Assembly (NCBI RefSeq): GCF_000349945.1
Contig: NC_020516.1
Coordinates: forward strand, 3,286,001 to 3,350,000
DNA length: 64,000 bases
DNA from: Azoarcus sp. KH32C
GTDB lineage: Bacteria > Pseudomonadota > Gammaproteobacteria > Burkholderiales > Rhodocyclaceae
Reading direction: 5' to 3'
Shown here: positions 8,609 to 19,958 of the stretch, one piece after another
How positions within the stretch are numbered: position 1 is the stretch's first letter
Layout of the letters: the number at the start of each line of letters is the position of its first letter
The notes under the pieces: generated by a model
What the model was told of the DNA's origin: nothing
The model's input: only the letters and a program-made list of their open reading frames with translations
Databases searched by the model: none
Made by a program: the position numbers and the translations under genes

Positions 8609-9282
8609 TGGCAAGCGACTACGGCCGCATCGCGCGCGACGGCCTCTGGGACAACAACGGCGTCCTGTGCATGCTGCTCGGCATGTGCCCGACGATGGCC
8701 ATGACCACCAGCGCCACCAACGGCCTCGGCATGGGACTCGCGACCGCTGCCGTGATGGCCGCATCCAACCTGCTCGTCGCCCTCTTCCGCGACCGCATCA
8801 CGCAGGAAGTCCGCATTCCGGTCTACATCCTGATCGTCGCCGCGATGGTGACCCTCGTCGATCTGACGATGAACGCCTGGCTGCACGAACTCTACAAGGT
8901 CCTGGGTCTCTTCATCCCGCTGATCGTCTCGAACTGCCTGCCCCTCGCGCGGCTCGAAGCCTTCGCGGCGAAGGAGCCGGTCCTGCCCTCGCTGCTCGAC
9001 GGGATCTTCATGGGCCTCGGCTTCACGCTTGCGCTGACCACCATCGGCGCCGTGCGGGAAATCCTCGGCGCCGGAACGCTTTTCGCGGACGCCTCGCTAC
9101 TGCTCGGCCCGGCATTCCGTTTCCTCGAACTCAGGATATTGCCTGCCGACAGCGCCGTGCTGATGATGATCCTGCCCCCCGGCGGCTTCCTCACGGCAGG
9201 CCTGATGGTCGTCGCCAAGCGCATGCTCGACGTCCGTGCCGGCAAGGGAATCCAGATGGCGGGCGCACACAGCGTCGCATGA
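8608..9282 (+). CDS. rnfE: Electron transport complex subunit RnfE
   Basis: 224 residues, six membrane spans, paralogue of RnfA (LGMCPTMAMTTSATNGLGMG; FIPLIVSNCLPLARLEAFA). The conserved cysteines would share the intramembrane cluster with RnfA. Gene order A-B-C-D-G-E is the common proteobacterial one. Start overlaps the rnfG stop by one base. Confidence 0.96.
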   Translation: MASDYGRIARDGLWDNNGVLCMLLGMCPTMAMTTSATNGLGMGLATAAVMAASNLLVALFRDRITQEVRIPVYILIVAAMVTLVDLTMNAWLHELYKVLGLFIPLIVSNCLPLARLEAFAAKEPVLPSLLDGIFMGLGFTLALTTIGAVREILGAGTLFADASLLLGPAFRFLELRILPADSAVLMMILPPGGFLTAGLMVVAKRMLDVRAGKGIQMAGAHSVA

Positions 9283-9292
9283 GGAGACGGAC

Positions 9293-9568
9293 ATGAAGAT
9301 CGGCATCGCCTACGCCCTCCCGCGCCGCCAGGCATGGCTCACGATCGACCTCGCGGACGGCACCACCGTCGGCGACGCCATCACCCGTTCCGGCATCGTC
9401 GAACAATTCCCCGAAGTCGACCCGGCGACGCAAAAGATCGGGATCTTCGGCAAGCTCGTCCGCCTCGACACCGTGCTCGAGGACGGCGACCGCATCGAAA
9501 TCTACCGCCCGATCACCTGCGATCCGAAGACCGTGCGCAAACGCAGCGGATCGGACAACGGGCCCTGA
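9293..9568 (+). CDS. rnfH: RnfH family ubiquitin-fold protein
   Basis: 91 residues, beta-grasp fold of the UPF0125/RnfH family (IGIAYALPRRQAWLTIDL; GIFGKLVRLDTVLEDGDRIEIYRP). The family is often linked to rnf or to ratA/smpB; its molecular role is unknown. ATG 9293 has GAGGAGA upstream. Last gene of the operon, convergent with arfB. Confidence 0.92.
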   Translation: MKIGIAYALPRRQAWLTIDLADGTTVGDAITRSGIVEQFPEVDPATQKIGIFGKLVRLDTVLEDGDRIEIYRPITCDPKTVRKRSGSDNGP

Positions 9569-9592
9569 GTCGTCCGACGCCCCGCTCAGGGC
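9562..9592. terminator. Hairpin shared by the rnfH and arfB ends
   Basis: GCCCTGAG (9562-9569) pairs with CTCAGGGC (9585-9592) across a 15-nt loop and covers both convergent stop codons. There is no T run on either strand, so intrinsic termination is uncertain; position and symmetry suggest a bidirectional end. Confidence 0.4.
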
Positions 9593-9996
9593 TAATCGTC
9601 GACCTTCCCCCGCCCCGCCTTCACGACCGCCCGCCGCGCCTTGCCTTCCAAGCGCCTTGCGACGGAAGCGCGGGTCGGCTTCGTGGCCCGCCGCTCCTTC
9701 GGCACGATCGAGACGCTCGCAACGAGGTCCTGTAATCGCCGCAGCGCTTCCATCCGGTTCTTCTCAAGGCTGCGGAATTTCTGCGCCTTGATGATCACAA
9801 CGCCGTCGCCACTGATGCGATGGTCACGAAGCTTGAGCAGGCGCTCCCTGATCTCCTCGGGCAGCGAAGACGCGGCAATATCGAAACGCAGATGCACCGC
9901 GTTCGACACCTTGTTGACGTTCTGCCCGCCGGCACCCTGCGCACGGATCGCAGTGATCTCGACTTCGTCGGGCGGGATGGAGATATCTGGACGCAT
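9592..9996 (-). CDS. arfB: Alternative ribosome-rescue peptidyl-tRNA hydrolase ArfB
   Basis: 134 residues. The release-factor-like GGQ motif is at residues 23-25 (RAQGAGGQNVNKVSNAVHL), and the basic C-terminal tail (KGRRAT-like, SVARRLEGKARRAVVKAGRGK) enters the empty mRNA channel of stalled ribosomes in the family. It hydrolyses peptidyl-tRNA on non-stop ribosomes. Convergent with rnfH, on the strand of the lon block. Confidence 0.93.
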   Translation of the reverse strand: MRPDISIPPDEVEITAIRAQGAGGQNVNKVSNAVHLRFDIAASSLPEEIRERLLKLRDHRISGDGVVIIKAQKFRSLEKNRMEALRRLQDLVASVSIVPKERRATKPTRASVARRLEGKARRAVVKAGRGKVDD

Positions 9997-10059
9997 CGCT
10001 TTATGGAAGACCTAGCGGGGAAACGCTTATCCTCTCCCTGCAAGGGCTATTCCAGGATA

Positions 10060-10093
10060 GAAAAAGAAAAAGCCCGGAGCATGTCCAGGCTTT
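10060..10093 (-). terminator. Intrinsic terminator after tRNA-Val
   Basis: On the minus strand AAAGCCTGGA (10093-10084) pairs with TCCGGGCTTT (10078-10069) through one G-U pair, followed by TTTTTCTTTTTC. It lies just after the tRNA 3' end. Confidence 0.75.
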
Positions 10094-10102
10094 CGGGGTA
10101 TT

Positions 10103-10178
10103 TGGTGGGTGCTAACGGGCTCGAACCGCTGACATTCGCCTTGTAAGGGCGACGCTCTACCAACTGAGCTAAGCACCC
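10103..10178 (-). tRNA. tRNA-Val (anticodon UAC)
   Basis: 76 nt including encoded CCA. The acceptor starts GGGTGCT and ends AGCACCC-ACCA; D arm TAGCTCAGTTGGTAGAGC; anticodon stem-loop GTCGCCCTTACAAGGCGA with TAC in the loop; T arm GGTTCGAGCC. A single tRNA downstream of hupB, possibly co-transcribed with it: a hairpin at 10186-10208 (CTGGATC/GATCCAG) between them lacks a T run. Confidence 0.97.
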
Positions 10179-10217
10179 GCACCGGCTGGATCAACCGCTA
10201 CGATCCAGCAAAGTCGA

Positions 10218-10490
10218 CTAGTTTACCGCATCTTTCAGAGCTTTGCCAGGCCTGAACTTCGGGACCTTGGCGCCCTTGATCTTGATGCTCTTGCCGGTGC
10301 GGGGATTGCGGCCGGTACGGGCCTGACGCTCGCCTACCAGGAAGGTACCAAATCCGACGAGGGTCACGGAGTCGTCTTGTTGAAGAGCCTCTTTGACCGC
10401 CGCGATGGCCGCATCCAGCGCTTTGCCGGCAGCCGTCTTCGAGAGCTCGGCTCTCGCGGCAATCTGGTCGATCAGTTCGGATTTATTCAC
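10218..10490 (-). CDS. hupB: DNA-binding protein HU-beta
   Basis: 90 residues, full HU length: MNKSELIDQIA at the start, GFGTFLVGERQARTGRNPRTG for the DNA-gripping arm, and KFRPGKALKDAVN at the end. HU bends DNA and compacts the nucleoid. GAGGGGA lies upstream of ATG 10490. It follows lon as in most proteobacteria but has its own promoter. Confidence 0.97.
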   Translation of the reverse strand: MNKSELIDQIAARAELSKTAAGKALDAAIAAVKEALQQDDSVTLVGFGTFLVGERQARTGRNPRTGKSIKIKGAKVPKFRPGKALKDAVN

Positions 10491-10590
10491 TTAAGTCCCC
10501 TCTTGGATATTAGTGGTAGCCCGAAGCTGCGAAAGCCCCTGCTGGCGCGGCATTCGGGCCAATTCCAAATGCGTTGCGAGTTGCAGGGGC

Positions 10591-10620
10591 TTTATAGCTC
10601 GCCCAATTCCCAAGTGTCAA
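10591..10620 (-). promoter_or_regulatory. hupB sigma70-type promoter
   Basis: On the minus strand, TTGACA (10620-10615), an 18-bp spacer and TATAAA (10596-10591) lie about 100 bp before the hupB ATG. The -35 directly abuts the foot of the hairpin after lon. Confidence 0.75.
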
Positions 10621-10660
10621 GACGCGCTGCAGCGATATGACTATCGCTACAGCGCGTCTT
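10619..10660 (-). terminator. Long hairpin after lon
   Basis: An 18-pair stem with one mismatch: AAGACGCGCTG (10619-10629) with CAGCGCGTCTT (10650-10660), and AGCGATA with TATCGCT, loop TGAC. It starts 20 bp after the lon stop. No T run follows on the minus strand because the hupB -35 begins there; it may end lon transcription with Rho or protect the 3' end. Confidence 0.6.
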
Positions 10661-10680
10661 CATGCGGGTTTCGAACCGAC

Positions 10681-13101
<2,421 letters not shown>

Positions 13102-13182
13102 GATTATTGTTACCTCGAAAGGACTGGTCGAGCCCACATGGGGGCTCGACTACAGAAAATCAAGCGGCGCGCGAAACCGGTT

Positions 13183-14451
<1,269 letters not shown>

Positions 14452-14470
14452 GGTCTTCCTCTCGTAAGAA

Positions 14471-15109
14471 TCAGGCCTCGGCCCGCGTCGTCAGGACCTT
14501 GTCGACGATGCCGTATTCGAGCGCATCCTTGGCCGACATGAAATTGTCCCGATCCGTGTCCTTTTCAATCCTCTCGACCGGCTGGCCGGTGTGCTTCGCC
14601 AGCATTTCGTTCAGCCGTGCGCGGATGTTCAGGATTTCGCGAGCATGGATCTCGATGTCGGACGCCTGGCCCTGGAACCCGCCGAGTGGTTGATGGATCA
14701 TCACCCGCGAATTCGGCAGGCAGAAGCGCTTGCCCTTCGCCCCGGCAGCAAGCAGGAAGGAGCCCATGCTCGCGGCCTGGCCAATGCAGAGCGTGCTGAC
14801 GTCAGGCTTGACGAACTGCATCGTATCGTAGATAGCCATCCCGGCGGACACCGAGCCACCCGGGGAGTTAATGTAGAAGAAGATGTCCTTGTCCGGGTTT
14901 TCGGACTCGAGAAACAGCAACTGCGCCACGATCAGGTTCGCCGTGACGTCATTCACGGGCCCGACGAGGAACACCACCCGCTCCTTCAGAAGGCGCGAGT
15001 AGATGTCATAGGCTCGTTCGCCGCGACCACTCTGTTCGATCACCATCGGCACCATGCCGAGGCCGACCGGATCCCAGTTGCTGCCCGATTGTGGCGCTAC
15101 GTTGCTCAT
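14471..15109 (-). CDS. clpP: ATP-dependent Clp protease proteolytic subunit ClpP
   Basis: 212 residues. Catalytic triad Ser114 (GQAASMG), His139 (MIHQPLGG) and Asp188 (DTDRDNF). Forms the tetradecameric peptidase chamber served by ClpX. It starts 20 bp after the tig stop, so tig-clpP-clpX is one transcription unit. Confidence 0.98.
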   Translation of the reverse strand: MSNVAPQSGSNWDPVGLGMVPMVIEQSGRGERAYDIYSRLLKERVVFLVGPVNDVTANLIVAQLLFLESENPDKDIFFYINSPGGSVSAGMAIYDTMQFVKPDVSTLCIGQAASMGSFLLAAGAKGKRFCLPNSRVMIHQPLGGFQGQASDIEIHAREILNIRARLNEMLAKHTGQPVERIEKDTDRDNFMSAKDALEYGIVDKVLTTRAEA

Positions 15110-15129
15110 TTCTTCGACCTTTGCGGCAA

Positions 15130-16437
15130 TCAGGCCGCGTTATTACCCATCAATTCGTCAAACGACACCGCGTTGTCGGTGGTCTTGGCCTGCGACACCA
15201 CCCATTCGACCACGTTGTCCTCGATCACAACGGCTTCGGCCTGTGCGAGACGGTCCGGTTGACCATAGTACCAGCGCACCAGTTCAGCCGGGTCTTCGTA
15301 GCTCTGGGCCATGTCTTCGACCAGCGCACGGACCTGCTCGGGCTTCGCGAAGAGTTCCTTGGCCTTCACGAGTTCCGCCATGATCAGACCGAGCTTCACG
15401 CGGCGCACGGCCTGTTCGGAGAACCAGGCGGCTTCCACGGGAATATCTTTGGTCTTCATGCCCCGCATTTCAAGATCACGCTTAGCGTTTTCTGCCAGCT
15501 GATTGGCTTCGGCTTCGACCAGCGCCTTCGGCACTTCGATCGGGTTGGCCGCCAACAGCGCTTCCATGACCTGCTCCTTGACGCGGGCCTGGATGCGACG
15601 CTTCACCTCGCGCTCCAGATTCGCGCGGACTTCGTCGCGCAGCTTCGCGACATCGCCATCGGCAACGCCGAGCGAACGGGCGAGATCGCCATCGATCGCA
15701 GGCAGCACGGCCTCTTCGACGCCCTTCACCGTGATCTCGAACTGGACGGTCTGCCCAGCCAGATTACGCGCATGGTAGTCCTCGGGGAAGGTCATGTCGA
15801 AAGTCTTGCTTTCCCCAGCCGTGAGACCCTTCACAGCTTCTTCGAAGTCCTTCAGCATCGAGCCGGCGCCGATCACGAAGGGGAAGTCGGTGGCTTGACC
15901 GCCTTCGAACAGTTCGCCGTCCTTGCGGCCGGCAAAGTCGATCGCCACGCGATCGCCCTCGGCAGCAGCCCGCTCGACGCGCGAGAACGTCGTACGCTGC
16001 TTGCGAAGCACTTCGATCGTCTTGTCGACTTCCGCATCTCCCACCGTCAGCACGGGGCGCTCGACCTTCTGGCCCGACAGCTCGCCCAGCGGCACTTGCG
16101 GATAGACCTCGAAAACGGCGCTGAATTCCAGCAGGCCGTCACCGGCCGCTTCCTTCGGCTCGATGCGCGGATAGCCGGCGACACGCAGATTCTGCTCGCG
16201 TACCTTGTCGCCGAAGGCCTTTTCGACGGCAGCGCCGATCGCTTCGGAACGCGCCTGGGCGCCATAGGTCTGGGCGACGATCTTCATCGGCACCTTGCCC
16301 GGGCGGAAGCCCGGCATCTTGACGGTGCGGGCCATGCGCGAAAGACGCGCGTCGACATCTTTGTCGATGTCGGCGGTCAGCACGGACATATCGATGCGGC
16401 GCTCCAGCGCGCCCAGAGTTTCCTGGTTGGTCTGCAT
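15130..16437 (-). CDS. tig: Trigger factor
   Basis: 435 residues. N-terminal ribosome-binding domain with GFRPGKVP, a central FKBP-type prolyl isomerase region (RVAIDFAGRKDGELFEGG; FVIGAGSMLKDFEEA), and a helical C-terminal chaperone region. It binds nascent chains at the ribosome exit. First gene of the tig-clpP-clpX block. A TAGAAT hexamer (minus, 16550-16545) in the 265-bp gap upstream could be its -10, but no clear -35 was seen. Confidence 0.97.
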   Translation of the reverse strand: MQTNQETLGALERRIDMSVLTADIDKDVDARLSRMARTVKMPGFRPGKVPMKIVAQTYGAQARSEAIGAAVEKAFGDKVREQNLRVAGYPRIEPKEAAGDGLLEFSAVFEVYPQVPLGELSGQKVERPVLTVGDAEVDKTIEVLRKQRTTFSRVERAAAEGDRVAIDFAGRKDGELFEGGQATDFPFVIGAGSMLKDFEEAVKGLTAGESKTFDMTFPEDYHARNLAGQTVQFEITVKGVEEAVLPAIDGDLARSLGVADGDVAKLRDEVRANLEREVKRRIQARVKEQVMEALLAANPIEVPKALVEAEANQLAENAKRDLEMRGMKTKDIPVEAAWFSEQAVRRVKLGLIMAELVKAKELFAKPEQVRALVEDMAQSYEDPAELVRWYYGQPDRLAQAEAVVIEDNVVEWVVSQAKTTDNAVSFDELMGNNAA

Positions 16438-16626
16438 TACCTTAACAATCCCTGACTAGTGAAAAGTAGCCCGCTCGCCTGCCCCACGCGACGACGATCG
16501 TCGACAGGGAATGACGGCGCGCGGGCGCATCCGGAAAAAATTTCATTCTAACACAGCGAAACACCCTTCCTTCCAGCGTGCTTCCGGTCGCAAAATAGGT
16601 CCTGGAGCGCTTGACCATGGAATGAG

Positions 16627-16643
16627 TTGACAAGGAACTTGCA
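16627..16643 (+). promoter_or_regulatory. Possible sigma54-like promoter for prkA
   Basis: TTGACAAGGAACTTGCA has the length and spacing of a -24/-12 element (TTGGCAC-N-TTGCA), but the conserved -24 GG is GA here. The E. coli yeaGH orthologues are known to use sigma54, which is why it is listed. It ends 59 bp before the prkA ATG. The rest of the 16438-16702 gap shows nothing else clear. Confidence 0.25.
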
Positions 16644-16702
16644 GCCTTAGCCACCCTCTGACGGGTGTCGGCAAAGGGCTCGACCTCACAGGAGAGATCC
16701 AG

Positions 16703-18625
16703 ATGACCATCTTCAATGCCTATCAGGCCCGCTTCGAGGCGGCCCGCGAAGAAGAGATGTCGATTCAGGAGTACCTCGAATTGTGCAAGTCCGACCCCTC
16801 GGCCTACGCCACCTCGGCCGAGCGGATGCTGATGGCGATCGGCGAGCCGGAACTTGTGGATACACGTCTGGATCCTCGCCTGTCGCGCATATTTTCCAAC
16901 AAGGTGCTCAAGCTATATCCCGCCTTCCGTGACTTTTATGGCATGGAAGAGGTGATCGAGCACATCGTGTCGTATTTCCGCCACGCTGCGCAGGGCCTGG
17001 AAGAGAAGAAGCAGATCCTCTACCTGCTCGGTCCGGTCGGCGGCGGCAAGTCCTCGCTGGCCGAAAAGCTCAAGTCGCTGATCGAGCATGTGCCCTTCTA
17101 TGCGATCAAGGGCTCGCCGGTGCACGAGTCGCCCCTCGGGCTCTTCGACGTGCGCGAGGACGGCAAACTACTGGAAGACGATTTCGGCATCCCACGACGC
17201 TACCTGAATACGATCATGAGCCCGTGGGCCGTCAAGCGGCTCCACGAGTTCAATGGCGATATCACACGCTTCCGCGTGGTGAAGCTGCGCCCCTCGGTGC
17301 TGCGGCAGATCGCGGTCGCGAAGACCGAGCCGGGCGACGAGAACAACCAGGACATTTCGTCCCTGGTCGGCAAGATCGATATCCGCAAGCTCGAGCAGTA
17401 TTCGCAGGACGATCCGGACGCCTACAGCTATTCGGGCGGCTTATGCCTCGCCAACCGTGGTCTGCTCGAATTCGTCGAGATGTTCAAGGCGCCGATCAAG
17501 GTCTTGCACCCCTTGCTGACTGCGACGCAGGAAGGCAACTACAAAGGCACCGAGGGCTTCGGCGCGATCCCCTTCGACGGCATCGTGATGGCGCACTCGA
17601 ACGAGTCCGAGTGGATGGCATTCAAGAACAACCGCAACAACGAGGCTTTCCTCGACCGCATCTACACGGTGAAGGTGCCATATTGCCTGCGCCTGTCGGA
17701 CGAGGTGCACATCTACGAGAAGCTGCTCTTCCACAGCTCGCTGTCCGCGGCGCCGTGCGCACCGGATACACTGAAGATGATGGCGCAGTTTGCCGTTCTG
17801 TCGCGACTGAAAGAGCCCGAGAATTCAAGCATCTATTCGAAGATGCGGATCTACGACGGCGAGAATCTGAAGGATACCGACCCGAAGGCGAAGAGCTATC
17901 AGGAGTATCGGGACTACGCAGGGGTCGACGAGGGGATGACCGGGCTGTCCACGCGCTTCGCCTTCAAGGCGCTGTCGAAGGTATTCAACTTCGACCACCG
18001 CGAGGTGGCTGCGAACCCGGTTCATCTGATGTACGTGCTTGAACAGCAGATCGAGCAGGAGCAGTATCCTCCCGAGACCGAGGCGCGCTACCTCGGCTTC
18101 ATCAAGGAGTTCCTCGCGCCGCGCTATGCCGAATTCATCGGCAAGGAGATCCAGACGGCGTATCTCGAAAGCTATTCCGAATACGGCCAGAACATCTTCG
18201 ACCGCTACGTGACGTACGCCGACTTCTGGATCCAAGACCAGGAGTTCCGCGATCCGAACACCGGGGAAATCCTCGACCGTTCGGCGCTGAACGACGAGCT
18301 CGAGAAGATCGAGAAGCCGGCCGGGATCAGCAATCCGAAGGACTTCCGCAACGAGGTGGTGAACTTCGTCCTGCGCGCGCGGGCCAAGCACGACGGCAAG
18401 AACCCGAGCTGGACGAGTTACGAAAAGCTGCGCGGCGTGATCGAGAAGAAGATGTTCTCGAACACCGAAGAACTGCTGCCTGTGATCAGCTTCAACGCCA
18501 AGGCCAGCGTCGACGAGCAGAAGAAGCACCAAGACTTCGTCAACCGCATGATCGAGAAGGGGTACACCGAGAAGCAGGTTCGACTGCTGTGCGAATGGTA
18601 TCTGCGCGTCCGCAAGTCGTCCTGA
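16703..18625 (+). CDS. prkA: PrkA-family serine protein kinase/AAA+ ATPase
   Basis: 640 residues. Walker A GPVGGGKSS at residues 110-118; an AAA+ PrkA domain is followed by a kinase-like C-terminal part (NPSWTSYEKLRGVIEKKM). E. coli YeaG acts in nitrogen-starvation and stationary-phase stress; B. subtilis PrkA affects sporulation and has also been described as an AAA+ protease. AGGAGAG lies before ATG 16703. First gene of the prkA-yeaH-ycgB trio. Confidence 0.95.
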   Translation: MTIFNAYQARFEAAREEEMSIQEYLELCKSDPSAYATSAERMLMAIGEPELVDTRLDPRLSRIFSNKVLKLYPAFRDFYGMEEVIEHIVSYFRHAAQGLEEKKQILYLLGPVGGGKSSLAEKLKSLIEHVPFYAIKGSPVHESPLGLFDVREDGKLLEDDFGIPRRYLNTIMSPWAVKRLHEFNGDITRFRVVKLRPSVLRQIAVAKTEPGDENNQDISSLVGKIDIRKLEQYSQDDPDAYSYSGGLCLANRGLLEFVEMFKAPIKVLHPLLTATQEGNYKGTEGFGAIPFDGIVMAHSNESEWMAFKNNRNNEAFLDRIYTVKVPYCLRLSDEVHIYEKLLFHSSLSAAPCAPDTLKMMAQFAVLSRLKEPENSSIYSKMRIYDGENLKDTDPKAKSYQEYRDYAGVDEGMTGLSTRFAFKALSKVFNFDHREVAANPVHLMYVLEQQIEQEQYPPETEARYLGFIKEFLAPRYAEFIGKEIQTAYLESYSEYGQNIFDRYVTYADFWIQDQEFRDPNTGEILDRSALNDELEKIEKPAGISNPKDFRNEVVNFVLRARAKHDGKNPSWTSYEKLRGVIEKKMFSNTEELLPVISFNAKASVDEQKKHQDFVNRMIEKGYTEKQVRLLCEWYLRVRKSS

Positions 18626-18639
18626 GGTTGACGTGTAAC

Positions 18640-18666
18640 ACGGGCAGGGCGGGAGGCCCTGCCCGT
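18640..18666 (+). other. Intercistronic hairpin between prkA and yeaH
   Basis: ACGGGCAGGGC (18640-18650) and GCCCTGCCCGT (18656-18666) form a perfect 11-bp stem with loop GGGAG. No T run follows, so it probably tunes relative expression by protecting the prkA 3' end or by partial termination. Confidence 0.5.
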
Positions 18667-18692
18667 CCCTGCCCGCGAATCCGGAGGGTGTC

Positions 18693-19958
18693 ATGACGCG
18701 CATCATCGATCGGCGTTTCGATAGCAAGAAGAAGAGCGCAGTAAACCGTCAGCGCTTCATGCGTCGGTTCAAGCAGCAGATTCGTCGTGCAGTGAATGAC
18801 GCGATTCACGAGCGTTCGATCCGCGACCTCGACAATGGCGAACAGATCTCGATCCCGTCGAAGGATCTGAACGAACCGCAGTTCCAGCAGGGGCGCGGCG
18901 GCGTCTGGGAACAGGTGTTTTCCGGCAACGACCAGTTCGCGAGCGGCGACCTGATCAACCGCCCGATGGGAGGCAGCGGCGGCCGCGGACAGGGCAAGGC
19001 GAGCAACGAGGGCGAAGGCGAGGACGACTTCGTCTTTCACCTGTCGCGCGAGGAATTCCTCGACATCTTCTTCGACGATCTCGCGCTGCCGAACCTCGTC
19101 CGTACGCAGCTCGCGCGGATCTCGGACTACAAGACGCAACGGGCCGGCTTCACGTCCGACGGGTCGCCGATGAACATCAACATCGTGCGCTCGATGCGCG
19201 GCGCACTGGGTCGGCGCCTGGCGCTTGGGTCGCCATTTTCGGCGCGCCTGCGCGAATTGCTGCGGGAACTCGACGAGGCGGTCGAACGCTTCGGCGAAGA
19301 CAGCGACGAAGCGCGGACGCTGCGGGATGAAATCGCAAAGGTGCGCGCCAAGATCGAGGCGATCCCCTTCATCGACAGTTTCGACCTGCGCTACAACAAC
19401 CGCATCCGGGTGCCGAAGCCCAGTACGCAGGCCGTGATGTTCTGCGTGATGGACGTATCAGGATCGATGGACGAGGAAAAGAAGGCGACCGCAAAGCGCT
19501 TCTTCATGCTGCTCTACCTCTTCCTGAACCGGACCTACGAGCACATCGATGTGGTCTTCATCCGCCACCACACGGTGGCGAAGGAAGTCGATGAGGACGA
19601 ATTCTTCCACTCGCGCGAATCGGGCGGTACGGTCGTCTCCAGCGCCCTGAAGATGATGCACGACATCATTGCCGAGCGTTACGCGGGCAGCAACTGGAAC
19701 GTCTACGGCGCCCAGGCCTCGGACGGCGACAACTGGGACAACGACTCGCCCGTGTGCCGCGATCTGCTGGGATCGGGAATCCTCCCTTTCTGCCAGTATT
19801 TCGCCTACATCGAGATCACGCCGGGCGAACCGCAGAACCTCTGGCGCGAATACGAGAAACTGCAAGGCCAGCACAAGAACTTCGCCATGCAGAGAATCGA
19901 GGAGCCGGCTGACATCTATCCGGTATTTCGTGAACTCTTCAAGAAGAACCTCGTATGA
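18693..19958 (+). CDS. yeaH: UPF0229 family protein YeaH (VWA-like)
   Basis: 421 residues. The N-terminus is basic (KKKSAVNRQRFMRRFKQQ) and a von Willebrand A-like domain carries the metal-site motif DVSGSMDEE near residue 255. A Gly-rich linker (GGSGGRGQGK) lies in the N-terminal third. Partner of PrkA in stress responses; molecular function not known. Overlaps ycgB by four bases (ATGA). Confidence 0.93.
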   Translation: MTRIIDRRFDSKKKSAVNRQRFMRRFKQQIRRAVNDAIHERSIRDLDNGEQISIPSKDLNEPQFQQGRGGVWEQVFSGNDQFASGDLINRPMGGSGGRGQGKASNEGEGEDDFVFHLSREEFLDIFFDDLALPNLVRTQLARISDYKTQRAGFTSDGSPMNINIVRSMRGALGRRLALGSPFSARLRELLRELDEAVERFGEDSDEARTLRDEIAKVRAKIEAIPFIDSFDLRYNNRIRVPKPSTQAVMFCVMDVSGSMDEEKKATAKRFFMLLYLFLNRTYEHIDVVFIRHHTVAKEVDEDEFFHSRESGGTVVSSALKMMHDIIAERYAGSNWNVYGAQASDGDNWDNDSPVCRDLLGSGILPFCQYFAYIEITPGEPQNLWREYEKLQGQHKNFAMQRIEEPADIYPVFRELFKKNLV

